Shown: positions 43,326 to 53,463 of the stretch, piece after piece
Numbering within the stretch: position 1 is the first letter of the stretch
How the letters are laid out: the number at the start of each line of letters is the position of its first letter
Source of the DNA: Amycolatopsis marina
Lineage (GTDB): Bacteria; Actinomycetota; Actinomycetes; Mycobacteriales; Pseudonocardiaceae
Direction: 5' to 3'
NCBI RefSeq assembly: GCF_900111885.1
Contig: NZ_FOKG01000018.1
Location: 62,001 to 126,000, forward strand
DNA: 64,000 nucleotides
Program-made: the position numbers and the translations under genes
Notes under the pieces: model-generated
The model's database searches: none
The model's input: only the letters and a program-made list of their open reading frames with translations
What the model was told of the DNA's origin: nothing

Positions 43326-43751
43326 TCAGGCGGCCAACGCCGCCTGTACGGCGTCCTTGGTGACGCCGAGAGAGCCGAGGACGCGGACAGCAACTCCCGC
43401 GTCGTCGTCGTCACTGAGCAAGCCGAGTAGCAGGTGCGGCGTCCCGACGAACTCGCGTCCCTCATCGGCGGCTGCCGCCTTCGCGAGCCGCACGACCCGT
43501 TCGGTTCGCTTCGTCCAGGGTGCGGCAGAGGTGGTGCGGGGCTCTCCTCGGCCGATGATCTCCTCGATGCCACTGCGGATGGTGGACTCGCCGGCGCCGA
43601 GCGATTCGAGTGCGCACGCCGCGGTGCCGCCCTCGTCGAGCAGGCCCACTAGTACATGTTCAGTACCGATATAAGGATGGTTGAGACTGCTCGCGTACTC
43701 CTCTGCAAGAACGAATGCTCGCCTGGCCTGATCGGTAAGGATCTCCAACAT
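43326..43751 (-). CDS. Stand-alone Clp N-terminal-domain protein
   Basis: A 141-residue protein consisting of the double Clp N repeat: ILTDQARRAFVLAEEYASSL with YIGTEHVLVGLLDEG, and RVVRLAKAAAADEGREFVGT with HLLLGLLSDDD. No AAA ATPase domain follows. Such free N domains may act as adaptors or decoys for ClpC. ATG at 43751 has a GAAGGA site; the longer upstream frame is not used. Confidence 0.85.
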   Translation of the reverse strand: MLEILTDQARRAFVLAEEYASSLNHPYIGTEHVLVGLLDEGGTAACALESLGAGESTIRSGIEEIIGRGEPRTTSAAPWTKRTERVVRLAKAAAADEGREFVGTPHLLLGLLSDDDDAGVAVRVLGSLGVTKDAVQAALAA

Positions 43752-43965
43752 ACGACCAGCATCCTTCACCACGAAGCGACAAGGCATCGGTGAAGACCCT
43801 GATATCGCGGCGACACCCGTCTCAACGTCGTAACGGCTCGTCAACCTCAAGCACGGGCAGCTCGACATACACGCACGCTCATATCCCGGCAGGCCCCAGA
43901 CCGCCCGCCGACCAACCGGCGCGGCGTGAGTACAGGACACGGCGAGGTCGTGGCAGGCTGTCCGG

Positions 43966-44916
43966 GTGACCGCACCGCTAGCCCTTCTCGACGCAGCGAG
44001 CCTGTACTTCCGCTCGTTCCACGCGCTCCCCGAGTCCCTGACCGCTCCCGACGGCACCCCGGTGAACGCGGTGCGCGGGTTCGCCGACACCGTCGCGCGG
44101 ATCCTCACCGACCGGCGGCCCAGCCGCCTTGTCGCGTGCCTCGACGCCGACTGGCGTCCGCAGTTCCGCGTCGACCTGCTGCCGAGTTACAAGGCACACC
44201 GGGTCGCGGAGACTACTGACACCTCCGACAGTTCCGGCACCGCCGAGGAGGTGCCCGACACCCTGACCCCGCAGGTCCCGATCATCCTGGACCTGCTTGA
44301 CGCCGTCGGGCTGGCCACCGCGGAGGCGGAGGGCTTCGAGGCCGACGACGTGATCGGCACCCTCACCGCACGCGAGGCAACGGATCCGGTCGAGGTCGTC
44401 ACCGGTGATCGCGACCTGTTCCAGCTCGTTCGCAGCGAACCGACACCGGCATCGGTGATCTACGTGGGCAAGGGGTGGGCGAAGGCCGAGGTGCTCGGCC
44501 CCGCCGAGATCGCCGACAAGTACGGCGTCCCCCTGGAACTCGCGGGTCCCGGCTACGCCGACATGTCCGTGTTGCGTGGCGACCCCTCCGACGGCCTGCC
44601 CGGTGTCGCGGGCATCGGCGAGAAGACCGCGGCCAAACTGATCACCCAGTTCGGATCGCTCGACGCGCTGGTCGCGGCGGCGGCGAACGGCAGCGCGGAG
44701 CTGCCGGTGAAGACGCGCACGCGGATCCTCGACGCGGCGGACTATCTCCTCGTGGCCCCACGAGTGGTCGGAGTCGTGCCCGACGCCCCGGTGCGGATGT
44801 CCAGGGACGACCGGGTGCCGGCGGCCGCCGCCGATCCCGACCGGGTGGCCGAACTCGGGCAGCGGTGGAATCTCGGCCGCTCCACGGAGCGGCTCCTCGC
44901 GGCACTGCCCGGCTGA
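43966..44916 (+). CDS. 5'-3' exonuclease (PolA N-domain type)
   Basis: A 316-residue FEN-like nuclease: ALLDAASLYFRSFHALP (first Asp), RLVACLDADWRPQFR and YKAHR, EGFEADDVIGTLT and VVTGDRDLFQLV (metal-binding Asp), and the helix-hairpin motif GDPSDGLPGVAGIGEKTAAKL. It removes RNA or flap 5' ends. No polymerase domain follows, so it is a free exonuclease as in many actinobacteria. GTG start at 43966. Confidence 0.9.
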   Translation: MTAPLALLDAASLYFRSFHALPESLTAPDGTPVNAVRGFADTVARILTDRRPSRLVACLDADWRPQFRVDLLPSYKAHRVAETTDTSDSSGTAEEVPDTLTPQVPIILDLLDAVGLATAEAEGFEADDVIGTLTAREATDPVEVVTGDRDLFQLVRSEPTPASVIYVGKGWAKAEVLGPAEIADKYGVPLELAGPGYADMSVLRGDPSDGLPGVAGIGEKTAAKLITQFGSLDALVAAAANGSAELPVKTRTRILDAADYLLVAPRVVGVVPDAPVRMSRDDRVPAAAADPDRVAELGQRWNLGRSTERLLAALPG

Positions 44917-44933
44917 GCCGTCACACCGCCGTC

Positions 44934-45896
44934 TCACCCGCTCCGGACGGCCCGCCGATAGCGACCGGAGAGCGTCCGTACCAGTTCGACCAGTTCGGGC
45001 GGTTCGGTGACGGTGAAGTCGACGCCGAGCAGACCGAGGTGGACGGCGAGCGTGTCCACCGTGTCCGCGCCGGTGTGCAGGACGCAGGTGTCGTCATCGA
45101 TGGCCTCCACGGTGCCGACCGCCGGATTGATCCGATCGGCGACCAGCTCGGCAGGCGCGTGCACGATGACCCGCGCCCGGTACCGCCACGCGGCCGAGGA
45201 CACACCACTGCGGACCCGGTCAACGACGTCGCCCGGTAGCTCTCGTGGCGTGAACCGGGGCCCGGAGGGCGGCCGCGGGTCCAGCCGATCCACGCGGAAG
45301 GTCCGCCAGTCGTCACGATCGACGTCCCAAGCGACCAGATACCACCGCCGTCCCCAGGTCACCAGCCGGTACGGCTCCACGATGCGCCTACTCTCGGTGC
45401 CGTCGTGGTTGCGGTAGGCGAACCGCACGCGTTCCTGATCCCGGCATGCGGCGGCGAGCGTGCTCAGCACCTCGGCGTTCACCCGCGGTCCGGACTCGTC
45501 GCGAGGCACCGGCACCGTGTAGTTCTGCAGTGCGCTGACCCGGCGCCGCAACCGGTTCGGCAGGATTTGTTCCACCTTCGCCAACGCCCGCAGGGAGGTC
45601 TCCTCGACGCCGGCGATCGTGCCACCCGCCGCCGTCCGCAGGCCGACCGCGACCGCGATGGCCTCCTCGTCGTCGAGCACCAGCGGCGGCATCGCCGCCC
45701 CCGCTCCCAGCTGATAGCCGCCCACCGAACCACGCGTCGCGTTGACCGGGTAGCCGAGCGTCCGCAGCCGCTCGACATCATTGCGCACCGTGCGTCCACT
45801 CACCTCGAGCCGGTCCGCCAGCTCCGAGCCGGTCCACTCACGTCGCATCTGCAACAGCGCCAGCAGCCGCAGCAGTCGAGCCGAAGTTTCCAACAT
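44934..45896 (-). CDS. YafY-type HTH-WYL regulator
   Basis: A 320-residue DeoR/YafY-like regulator: N-terminal winged helix (LLALLQMRREWTGSELADRL, SGRTVRNDVERLRTLGYP), central WYL domain (ERVRFAYRNHDG, RLVTWGRRWYLVAWDVDRDD), and C-terminal WCX extension. WYL domains bind nucleic acid or nucleotide ligands. It is convergent with the exonuclease and unlinked to the PafB/PafC pair 10 kb away, which share the fold. Confidence 0.88.
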   Translation of the reverse strand: MLETSARLLRLLALLQMRREWTGSELADRLEVSGRTVRNDVERLRTLGYPVNATRGSVGGYQLGAGAAMPPLVLDDEEAIAVAVGLRTAAGGTIAGVEETSLRALAKVEQILPNRLRRRVSALQNYTVPVPRDESGPRVNAEVLSTLAAACRDQERVRFAYRNHDGTESRRIVEPYRLVTWGRRWYLVAWDVDRDDWRTFRVDRLDPRPPSGPRFTPRELPGDVVDRVRSGVSSAAWRYRARVIVHAPAELVADRINPAVGTVEAIDDDTCVLHTGADTVDTLAVHLGLLGVDFTVTEPPELVELVRTLSGRYRRAVRSG

Positions 45897-45976
45897 GGCT
45901 CGAAGTCTGTCATCCCGTTAGGAACATAACGTGCCTAAAGCCACCTCGATGCGGGCGCGGCCCCACGCGCTGGTCC

Positions 45977-46405
45977 TCAGGCGGGCATGCCCACCTGATA
46001 GTCGCCCTTCTCGCTGGTCACGGTGATTGGGACGGCTTTTGACTCGCCGCCGATCTGTGCCGTGCACTCGAAGGTGCTGTCCACCTCGACCCGCTTGCCG
46101 GAAGGGCAGGTCACGGATCGCAGATCCTCCACCAGGTACTCCTCGGTGAGGATCTCCCGGACGGACTTCTGCATCGCCTCGGCGTCGAACACCTTCGTGA
46201 CGCTGGTGCCCGGTACGGACGAGGACCGGTCGGTGGACGTGGTGGTCCCGGGCGTCGCGGTGGCCGTCATCGTGCTCCAGTCGGGCGCGGGCGACGACGT
46301 TGTCAGCGGAGGCGCGTCGTCTGCCGGAGCCGTACCGTCGCAGGCCGATGTCATTGTCACGACAGCGGCACATCCGAGTCCCACCAGCACAGCGCGTAAC
46401 CGCAC
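45977..46405 (-). CDS. DUF4333 lipoprotein
   Basis: A 142-residue lipoprotein. Signal MRLRAVLVGLGCAAVVTMTS is followed by the lipobox Cys22. After a Thr/Ser/Pro-rich linker comes a DUF4333 domain: KSVREILTEEYLVEDLRSVT, CPSGKRVEVDSTFEC (two Cys, probably a disulfide) and VPITVTSEKGDYQVGMPA. Cell-surface protein of unknown role; first gene of a DUF4333-Eis-DUF4333 string on the minus strand in map order. Confidence 0.85.
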   Translation of the reverse strand: MRLRAVLVGLGCAAVVTMTSACDGTAPADDAPPLTTSSPAPDWSTMTATATPGTTTSTDRSSSVPGTSVTKVFDAEAMQKSVREILTEEYLVEDLRSVTCPSGKRVEVDSTFECTAQIGGESKAVPITVTSEKGDYQVGMPA

Positions 46406-46440
46406 GGCACTACACCCCGAGAAGTTGATCGTTCAAAAGG

Positions 46441-47640
46441 TCAGAAGAAGGTACCGCACCACGCGGCGACACGGGTACCGAACAACAGATCGGCACGTTC
46501 CGCCACGCCGGAGTCTGCCACGTCGATACGACCGACCGACGCCAGCGCCGACGGCCGCCAGGTGCCGAGGTAGATCATGGCAAGGACGTCGACTCCCATG
46601 CTCAGCTGCGCAGGCGCATCGGTTCGGGTGACCGCATCCTTGCTGACCAGGTAACGACCCGAGTTGCGCGGCAGGATCGGGTCGGCCACCTCGAGTACGA
46701 CTTCGGCGTCGCCGCGCTCGCGGGCGGCGAGTGCCGCGGGAACGTCCACCAGCCGGAGCCAGGTCTCGTCCTCCACACCAGTGACCTTGACCGCCCGTGG
46801 GTCGGTGAACAGCAGCTCGAGCGGATCGTCGAGCGCCATCTCCGATACCTCGATGGTGTCGATGAGGTCGACACTGAGCAGGAACCGCCACATCCGGGCG
46901 TAAGCGTCCGGTGTCCTGGCGTGGAACTCCTCCACCCGTAGCACTGCGGGATCGGCGGGGTTGGGACGAGAGGTGTGGTAGACGACATAGCCGTCGATAC
47001 CGTCGGCGCCGTGGTGCAGAACGGTCTTCACCGGCGCCTCCGCGCGATTCAACTGCCGGTACAGACCGGGCCACCAGTACTCGGACCTGCGCATCGCGCC
47101 CGGCCGGTCGTCGTCGAGCCCGTCGTGAATCTCCGGCAGCCTCGTTTTGGCTGTCTCCAGGTCCAGCAGTTCGACCTCACCACCCGAGGGCGCCCCGGCG
47201 CGAACGACGGCCCTGCGCCGGTCCACGACACACCGGCGCCACAGCGTGGCCACCCCGTATCCGAACCGGCCGTAGATGAGTCCCTCGGAGGCATACAGGT
47301 TCGCGGCCACAACACCCCGATCGGCGAAGCCCTCAAGCTGGGTTCGCATCAGCTCGGTGAGCACGCCGCGCCGTGTCCGGTCCGCACGGACACCGACACC
47401 GGTCACCGCTGACAGCGGCACCCGCGCGCCACCTGGCACGGTGAGGTCGGAGTCGAACGAGCGCGCGGTGCCGATGAGTTCGGTGTCGAACACGCCGAGG
47501 GTGCGGTCCGGTTGGTAGGACTCGGTCGAACGCGCCCACTCCTCGTCTGTCGCGGGCGCCACGTGCAGCGTGCCGCGAAACAGGGTGTTCGCGGTCCGGA
47601 GTTCGTCCTGGCTGAGCAGTCTCGTGACGTGATCGGTCAT
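46441..47640 (-). CDS. eis: Eis-family N-acetyltransferase
   Basis: A 399-residue Eis-type protein: tandem GNAT domains with AVTGVGVRADRTRRGVLTELM (acetyl-CoA loop R-T-R-R-G-V) and a C-terminal SCP2-like domain ending CGTFF, whose terminal carboxylate is catalytic in Eis. Eis enzymes acetylate several amines of aminoglycosides or protein lysines. Length matches the family. Promiscuous amine acetylation is the family-level inference. Confidence 0.88.
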   Translation of the reverse strand: MTDHVTRLLSQDELRTANTLFRGTLHVAPATDEEWARSTESYQPDRTLGVFDTELIGTARSFDSDLTVPGGARVPLSAVTGVGVRADRTRRGVLTELMRTQLEGFADRGVVAANLYASEGLIYGRFGYGVATLWRRCVVDRRRAVVRAGAPSGGEVELLDLETAKTRLPEIHDGLDDDRPGAMRRSEYWWPGLYRQLNRAEAPVKTVLHHGADGIDGYVVYHTSRPNPADPAVLRVEEFHARTPDAYARMWRFLLSVDLIDTIEVSEMALDDPLELLFTDPRAVKVTGVEDETWLRLVDVPAALAARERGDAEVVLEVADPILPRNSGRYLVSKDAVTRTDAPAQLSMGVDVLAMIYLGTWRPSALASVGRIDVADSGVAERADLLFGTRVAAWCGTFF

Positions 47641-47681
47641 AGCTGGATGATCGTCGCAGGAACCATGGCGAGGCCAATGGT

Positions 47682-48356
47682 TTACCGCGGCATGCCGACC
47701 TCGTACTCGTTGTTGTTGCCGGTCACGGTGATGGGCACCTGCTTCGGCTGCCCGCCGATCACGGCCTCACACGTGAACGTGACGCCTTCCTCGATCTTCT
47801 GCCCGGACGGGCAGGAGACGCTCTCGACGCCCTCGATCTGGTAGTTCTCCACCAGCACCCGCTGCACGTCGGTCTGCATGCGCTCGCTGTCGAACGTCTT
47901 CCCCGGTGCCGCCCAGCCCGGCCAGACGAAGAGGGCCACGGCAGCCAGCGCGACCACGACGACCACTCCGCCGATGATCAACCAGAGGCCCTTGCCCGAC
48001 TTGCCGCCCTCGGGCGGCGGATAGGCCCCCGGCTGGCCATAGCCGAACTGTCCCTGCTGGGGCGGCTGGCCGTAGCCCTGCGGATAGCCGGACTGCTGCG
48101 GGTAGCCCGGTGCGCCGTACTGCGGCTGCCCGTGCTGCCCTGGCTGGCCCTGCCCTGGTTGCTGGGGGTAGCCGTAGCCGGGCTGCTGGCCGTACTGCGG
48201 CGGCTGGCCGTATCCGGGCGGTGGCTGTTGCCCGTACTGCGGCGGCTGGGCACCGTAGCCGGGCTGCTGCTCGGGGAACCCACCGGACGGTGGCCCGGAA
48301 CCGTAGGGTTGTTGTCCCCACTGCTGCGGGTCGTTTCCTCCGTACGGCGTGCTCAT
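47682..48356 (-). CDS. Membrane-anchored DUF4333 protein with Gly/Pro/Gln/Tyr-rich N terminus
   Basis: A 224-residue protein: residues 1-120 are low-complexity repeats such as [20 protein letters not shown] facing the cytoplasm, then one transmembrane helix ([20 protein letters not shown]), then an outside DUF4333 domain ([52 protein letters not shown]). The domain is clearly a paralogue of the lipoprotein at 45977. The start is ATG 48356. Confidence 0.88.
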   Translation of the reverse strand: MSTPYGGNDPQQWGQQPYGSGPPSGGFPEQQPGYGAQPPQYGQQPPPGYGQPPQYGQQPGYGYPQQPGQGQPGQHGQPQYGAPGYPQQSGYPQGYGQPPQQGQFGYGQPGAYPPPEGGKSGKGLWLIIGGVVVVVALAAVALFVWPGWAAPGKTFDSERMQTDVQRVLVENYQIEGVESVSCPSGQKIEEGVTFTCEAVIGGQPKQVPITVTGNNNEYEVGMPR

Positions 48357-48513
48357 TGTTCGCCTCCGCCAATCGACGTCGTCGGTCGGATCGCCATGGT
48401 CCCGGTAGGACCGCGCCCGTGCGCCGCCCCAGTCTCCGGCACGGCTGTGCCGGTTGTGCTCACTGTCCGGGGCGATCCAACCACAGGGACGGGTAACGCA
48501 CGCGTCAAGGTCG

Positions 48514-51348
48514 TCACGTCGCACCAGCGGCCACGACACCCCGACGCAGTGCGCGAACCGCGTCGCTCGCGGACTGACCCACGGGGTCGGACCTGCCGAG
48601 CACGTCGCGGATCTGGTCCAGCAGGTCGATGACCTGGCGAGACCAGCGGACGAAGTCGCCCGCGGACAGTTCCTGCCCGTTGGCTTCGGCCGCTGTGAGC
48701 ACCTTCTCCAGCGACTCTCCGCGTGCCCAGCGGTAGATCGGCCAGGCGAACCCCGCGTCGGGTTCGCGGGTGCGGTTGAGCCGGTGCCGCTGCTCGTCCT
48801 CGGCCAGTTCGAGCCAGATCCGCGCCGTGGCCTGCCACGCATTGGGCACCGGCCCGGACGGCAGCCTCGGCTCCCCCGCGGCGTCCCTGCGGGACTCGAA
48901 CACCAGGGCCGAAACCACGGCCGCCAGTTCCGGTGGCTTCAGCCCCTGCCACACGCCGTGGCGGATGCACTCGGCGGCCAGCAGGTCGGATTCGCTGTAC
49001 AGCCGCGCCAGCCTGCGGCCGTGCTCGGTGACCCCGTTGGCCTCGAAGACGTCCGTGTTCCCGGCGTCCGCCGTGTCTTCGGTACCCGCCACGTCCGCTG
49101 GGTGCTCGGGGAGCTGGGTGTCCACCGGGGCGAGATACCCGCGTTCGGTGAGCAGCGCCCGAATCCGGTCGAACGCCCTGGCCAGCGAGTGGGTGGTGGC
49201 CGCGACCTTGCGTTCCAGCTGCTCGGTCTCCGCGGCGAGCCGCTGGTACCGCTCCACCCAGCGCAGGTTCGCCTCGCGCTCAGCCAGGCCGTGGGCGGGA
49301 TGCGCGCGCAGCGCCCTGCGCAGGTCGATCAACTCGTCGTCGGAGTTGGCGTCCGAGCGCCGCTTGGACCGCGACGGCACGGAGACTCCCAGATCGCGCA
49401 GCCGGGACGCGATGTCGCGGCGGGTCTTCGGCGAACGCAACTCGACGTGTTTGGGCAGCCGCATCCGGTCCAGCGGTTCCACCGGCGACGGGAAGTCGGC
49501 CACCGACAGCGCGCCGGACCAGCGGTCCTCGGTGACCACCACGGGACGCGGCTCGCGAATCGGATCGAGGCCGGGGTCGACCACCACGGCCAGCCCGGAC
49601 CGCCGCCCCGACGGCACCGCGATGACATCGCCCCTGCGTAGTTTCTCCAGTGAGTCCATCGTGTCGGCGCGGCGGCTCACGCTGTTCTGCCTGGCGAGCG
49701 CCTTCTCCCTGGCGGAAATCTTCTTGCGCAGCTCGACGTAGGACAGCATCTGGTCGAAGTCGCCGGTGATGGCCTCCGCGTATCCGTCAAGCGCCTCCTT
49801 GTTGCGCTCGATCCGCCGGGCGAGGCCCACCACGGACCGGTCCGCCTGGAACTGCGCGAACGACTGCTCGAGCAGATCACGGGCCTGCGCCGCGCCGAGC
49901 TGGGCAACCAGATTGATGGCCATGTTGTAGCCGGGCCGGAACGACGAGCGCAGCGGATAGGTACGGGTCGACGCGAGGCCGGCCACCTGCTTCGGATCCA
50001 CGCCGGGCTGCCACACCACGACGGCGTGCCCCTCGATGTCGATCCCGCGCCTGCCCGCCCTGCCGGTGAGCTGGGTGTACTCGCCCGGGGTGAGGTCGAC
50101 GTGGGCTTCCCCGTTGTACTTCACCAGTCGTTCGAGGACGACGGTGCGGGCAGGCATGTTGATGCCCAGTGCGAGCGTCTCGGTCGCGAACACGACCTTC
50201 ACCAGGCCGCGGACGAACAGCTCCTCCACGGTCTCCTTGAACGCGGGCAGCAGCCCCGCGTGGTGCCCGGCGACCCCACGTTCCAGCGCCTCGCGCCACT
50301 CCCAGTAGCCGAGCACGCCGAGGTCGCCTTCAGGCAGGTCCGCGGTGCGATCCGCGACGACCTGACGAATCTCCTCGATCTCCTCAGGAGAGTTCAACCG
50401 AAGCCCGGCGCGAACGCACTGCCCGACAGCGGCGTCGCAACCGGCCCTGGAGAAGATGAAGACGATCGCGGGCAGCAGACCCGCGCTGTCGAGCCGCTCG
50501 GCGACCTCCACCCTGGACGGTGGCCGGAACCGGGGCCCGCCGTTGTGGCCGCCGCGTCCGCGCTGGCCGCGCTGCGTTCTGCCGAACCCGTAGTGCCTGC
50601 CCACCTCGTCGGCGCGGCGCAGCAAACTCGGGTTGATGCGGTTCTCCCCGTCACCACTGTCCCCAGCGAACAGATCGAACATCCGGTTGCCGATCAGCAT
50701 GTGCTGCCAGAGCGGAACCGGCCGGTGCTCGTCCACGACCACGGTCGTGTCTCCGCGCACCTCGACCAGCCACTCGCCGAACTCCTCGGCGTTGCTGACG
50801 GTCGCGGAGAGACCGACGACCCGGATGTGCTCGGGCAGGTGCAGGATGACTTCCTCCCAGACCGCGCCCCTGAACCGGTCCGCGAGGTAGTGCACCTCGT
50901 CCATCACCACGTAGCCGAGGTCGTTCAGGGTCGCCGAGCGCGCGTACAGCATGTTCCGCAGCACCTCGGTGGTCATGACCACGATCTGCGCGTTGCCGTT
51001 GATCGACGTGTCGCCGGTGAGCAGGCCTACCGCGTCGCTGCCGTAGCGGGCCGTCAGGTCCGCGAACTTCTGGTTCGACAGCGCCTTGATCGGCGTGGTG
51101 TAGAAGCACTTGCGGCCCTCGGCCAGCGCGAGATGTACGGCGAACTCTCCGACGATCGTCTTGCCCGCCCCGGTCGGGGCGCAGACGAGGACGCCGTGAC
51201 CGTCCTCGAGTGCCTCACAACCACGAACCTGGAAGTCGTCGAAGCCGAACGCCACCTCGCCGGCGAAATCGGCCAGTTGGGGATAACGGCCCCTGCGACG
51301 GGAGGCCGAGTAGGCCTCGGCAGGGGAATGAGAAGCGGATGGGGCCAC
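48514..51348 (-). CDS. helY: SKI2/Mtr4-like RNA helicase HelY
   Basis: A 944-residue superfamily 2 helicase. Walker [22 protein letters not shown] box [13 protein letters not shown], motif [15 protein letters not shown], and motif [14 protein letters not shown] lie in order; the C-terminal third (DSHCT-like) follows after about residue 600. It unwinds RNA with ATP. It is the usual neighbour of tatC and the paf genes in actinobacteria, here separated from tatC by a lipid kinase gene. Confidence 0.93.
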   Translation of the reverse strand: MAPSASHSPAEAYSASRRRGRYPQLADFAGEVAFGFDDFQVRGCEALEDGHGVLVCAPTGAGKTIVGEFAVHLALAEGRKCFYTTPIKALSNQKFADLTARYGSDAVGLLTGDTSINGNAQIVVMTTEVLRNMLYARSATLNDLGYVVMDEVHYLADRFRGAVWEEVILHLPEHIRVVGLSATVSNAEEFGEWLVEVRGDTTVVVDEHRPVPLWQHMLIGNRMFDLFAGDSGDGENRINPSLLRRADEVGRHYGFGRTQRGQRGRGGHNGGPRFRPPSRVEVAERLDSAGLLPAIVFIFSRAGCDAAVGQCVRAGLRLNSPEEIEEIRQVVADRTADLPEGDLGVLGYWEWREALERGVAGHHAGLLPAFKETVEELFVRGLVKVVFATETLALGINMPARTVVLERLVKYNGEAHVDLTPGEYTQLTGRAGRRGIDIEGHAVVVWQPGVDPKQVAGLASTRTYPLRSSFRPGYNMAINLVAQLGAAQARDLLEQSFAQFQADRSVVGLARRIERNKEALDGYAEAITGDFDQMLSYVELRKKISAREKALARQNSVSRRADTMDSLEKLRRGDVIAVPSGRRSGLAVVVDPGLDPIREPRPVVVTEDRWSGALSVADFPSPVEPLDRMRLPKHVELRSPKTRRDIASRLRDLGVSVPSRSKRRSDANSDDELIDLRRALRAHPAHGLAEREANLRWVERYQRLAAETEQLERKVAATTHSLARAFDRIRALLTERGYLAPVDTQLPEHPADVAGTEDTADAGNTDVFEANGVTEHGRRLARLYSESDLLAAECIRHGVWQGLKPPELAAVVSALVFESRRDAAGEPRLPSGPVPNAWQATARIWLELAEDEQRHRLNRTREPDAGFAWPIYRWARGESLEKVLTAAEANGQELSAGDFVRWSRQVIDLLDQIRDVLGRSDPVGQSASDAVRALRRGVVAAGAT

Positions 51349-51501
51349 GACCTCAGGGTTTCACACGTGGTCATGCGCTCGCATGCGGCGGTTGCCGAGG
51401 GCACTTGCCTGTGCAATCCGCGCCCGGCCACGGTGTGCCGATCACTGCGGGTAGCGGTTGGTGTGTTCCGGTTGGGTCCGACGAGGTCGGTGGCACCGCG
51501 C

Positions 51502-52383
51502 TCAACCGACCACGGTCAGTGCTCCCGGGACGGACCGGGCAGTGATCGGCAGCTGTCCCAGTGCCTCGCCGTCGGCGTACACCGGCCACTCGCTGCCCGA
51601 GAGCTCGACGCTCACCGCACGCATGGTGTGCACCCCCGGGTACCGCACGTGTCGCCCGGTCCGCAGGCTGGGCAGCATCCGCAGCAGTTCGCGCCTGCTC
51701 GCACGACCGACGACCGTGACGTCGAACACACCGTCGTCGGGCCGGGCTTCGGGACAGATCGGCACTCCCCCGCCGTACCAGGCGGTGTTGCCGATCGCGA
51801 CCAGTGTCGCCTCGAACTCCTCCCTGCGTGCGCCGGTGTCCACCACGAGGTGCCGCGGCCGGAACGCGGCCAGTTCACCCAGGATGGCCAGGTCATAGCG
51901 ACGGGGCCCGGCCGGCCAGCGCATCCGGTTGGCCCGCTCGTTCACCGCGGCGTCGAAGCCGGCGCAGAGCACCGTGCTGAACCAGGTGTCCCCCAGCCGT
52001 CCCAGATCGATGCGCCGCCTGCGGCCGTCGGCCAGCGCGGCCACGACCTCGTCCACCGCACGCAGCGGGTCACGATCGACTCCGAGAGCCCTGGCGAGGT
52101 CGTTGCCCGTGCCGGAGGGGACCAGGGCCAACGCCGTCCCGCTGCCCGCGCAGAACTGCACACCCTGATGTGCGGCCCCGTCACCGCCGAGGACGACCAG
52201 CACGTCGAGCCCGTCCTCGTGGGATCTCGCCATCAACGCCTGCGACTCGGCCACACTGGTGGCCACCAGCAGATCGAGCCGGTCAACCGCGGCACGAAGC
52301 CGGTCGGCGACCGTTCCGGCGATCCTCGCCGCCGCCCCACGCCCGGAGTCAGGATGCACGGCGAGCGCCGCGTGCACGCCCAC
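51502..52383 (-). CDS. Diacylglycerol/lipid kinase
   Basis: A 293-residue DAGK-family kinase with VLVVLGGDGAAHQGVQF (nucleotide loop; the usual GGDGT reads GGDGA) and LALVPSGTGNDLARALG, plus later GGGVPICPEARPDDG and a C-terminal beta domain. It phosphorylates diacylglycerol or a related lipid with ATP. It starts four bases after the tatC stop, so the two are co-transcribed. Confidence 0.87.
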   Translation of the reverse strand: MGVHAALAVHPDSGRGAAARIAGTVADRLRAAVDRLDLLVATSVAESQALMARSHEDGLDVLVVLGGDGAAHQGVQFCAGSGTALALVPSGTGNDLARALGVDRDPLRAVDEVVAALADGRRRRIDLGRLGDTWFSTVLCAGFDAAVNERANRMRWPAGPRRYDLAILGELAAFRPRHLVVDTGARREEFEATLVAIGNTAWYGGGVPICPEARPDDGVFDVTVVGRASRRELLRMLPSLRTGRHVRYPGVHTMRAVSVELSGSEWPVYADGEALGQLPITARSVPGALTVVG

Positions 52384-52387
52384 CGCG

Positions 52388-53365
52388 TCAGGTGACGTCG
52401 TCGGTCTTCGAGCGCCCGGCGCCAGGGGTGGCCGACGGCTCGTCGTCGACCGAACTCGGCGTGTACTCGAACGGAGCGGCCTCGTCGTCGGCGAGGTTCT
52501 CCAGCCCTTCGGCCCTGCGCTGCTTCGCCAGCTTCCGGTCGTGCAGGCGGGAGATCTGGATCGCCAGTTCCGCCAGCAGCACGAGCGCGAGTGCCAGCGC
52601 CAGCATCGAGAACGGGTCGTTGCCCGGCGTCGCGAACGCCGCGAACACGAACAGGCCCATGATGATGCCGCGACGCCACCGCTTCAGCTGGTCGTACTTG
52701 AGGATCCCGACCCGGTTCAGCATCACCATCAGCAACGGCAGTTCGAAACTCACCCCGAAGATGAAAAGCAGCGCCAGGACGAACGAGATGTACTTGTCAC
52801 CGGTGAGCGCGGTGGAGAACACGTCACCACCGAAACCGACCAGGAACTTCAGCGCGCCGGGCACCAGCAGGTAGGCGAGCAACGCACCGGCCGCGAACAA
52901 GATGCTCGCGAAGCCGACGAAGGTCAGCGCGTACTTGCGCTCCTTCGAGTAGAGACCTGGAGCGATGAACGCCCAGACCTGGTAGAGCCACAGCGGTGCC
53001 ACGAGCACCATGCCTGCCGCTATGCCGACCTTCAACTGAATCATGAAGGACTCGAACGGCTGGGTCTGCAGCAGTGTGCAGGTCTCATCGAACTGGACGC
53101 GCAGCTTGTCCGGGCCGGAACTCGGCAGGTCACAGTAGGGCCCGGTCATCAGCGTGCCCAGAGAAGGCAGCCTGCCCACCGAGATCTCGAACCAGATGAA
53201 GCCCACGATCCCGCCCAGCACGACCGAGAGGAGCCCGTAAGCGAGCCTGCGCCGGAACTCGTACACGTGCTCGATAAGCGTCATCGTGCCGTCAGGGTTG
53301 TACCGACGGCTGCGCCGACGCCGCGTCCCGCGGCGCTCACGCTTGTCGGAGGCAGGGTCCGCCAC
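52388..53365 (-). CDS. tatC: Sec-independent protein translocase TatC
   Basis: A 325-residue TatC with six transmembrane helices. TLIEHVYEFRRRLAYGL contains the conserved E-x-R-x-R cytoplasmic stretch, and a twin-arginine-binding loop runs through KVGIAAGMVLVAPLWLYQVW; FGVSFELPLLMVMLNRVG holds the conserved FxxE region. The acidic C-terminal tail of about 50 residues is long for the family. GTG at 53365 is preferred for its GGA site; upstream residues look spurious. Confidence 0.93.
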   Translation of the reverse strand: MADPASDKRERRGTRRRRSRRYNPDGTMTLIEHVYEFRRRLAYGLLSVVLGGIVGFIWFEISVGRLPSLGTLMTGPYCDLPSSGPDKLRVQFDETCTLLQTQPFESFMIQLKVGIAAGMVLVAPLWLYQVWAFIAPGLYSKERKYALTFVGFASILFAAGALLAYLLVPGALKFLVGFGGDVFSTALTGDKYISFVLALLFIFGVSFELPLLMVMLNRVGILKYDQLKRWRRGIIMGLFVFAAFATPGNDPFSMLALALALVLLAELAIQISRLHDRKLAKQRRAEGLENLADDEAAPFEYTPSSVDDEPSATPGAGRSKTDDVT

Positions 53366-53394
53366 GGCGAGTTCCGTTCTGATCAGTGCTGCAC

Positions 53395-53457
53395 GCCCGG
53401 ACGGCATGATGCCGTCCGGGCACCTGGCTTGTCTTCAGTCCCCGTCCATCCGGACGG
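53395..53457 (-). terminator. Two hairpins between tatA and tatC
   Basis: Stem GCCCGGACGGCA/TGCCGTCCGGGC (12 bp, loop TGA) at 53395-53421, and a second CCGTCC/GGACGG stem at 53442-53457. They sit in the 98-bp tatA-tatC gap and may lower tatC expression relative to tatA by attenuation. Confidence 0.6.
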
Positions 53458-53463
53458 CAGGAC

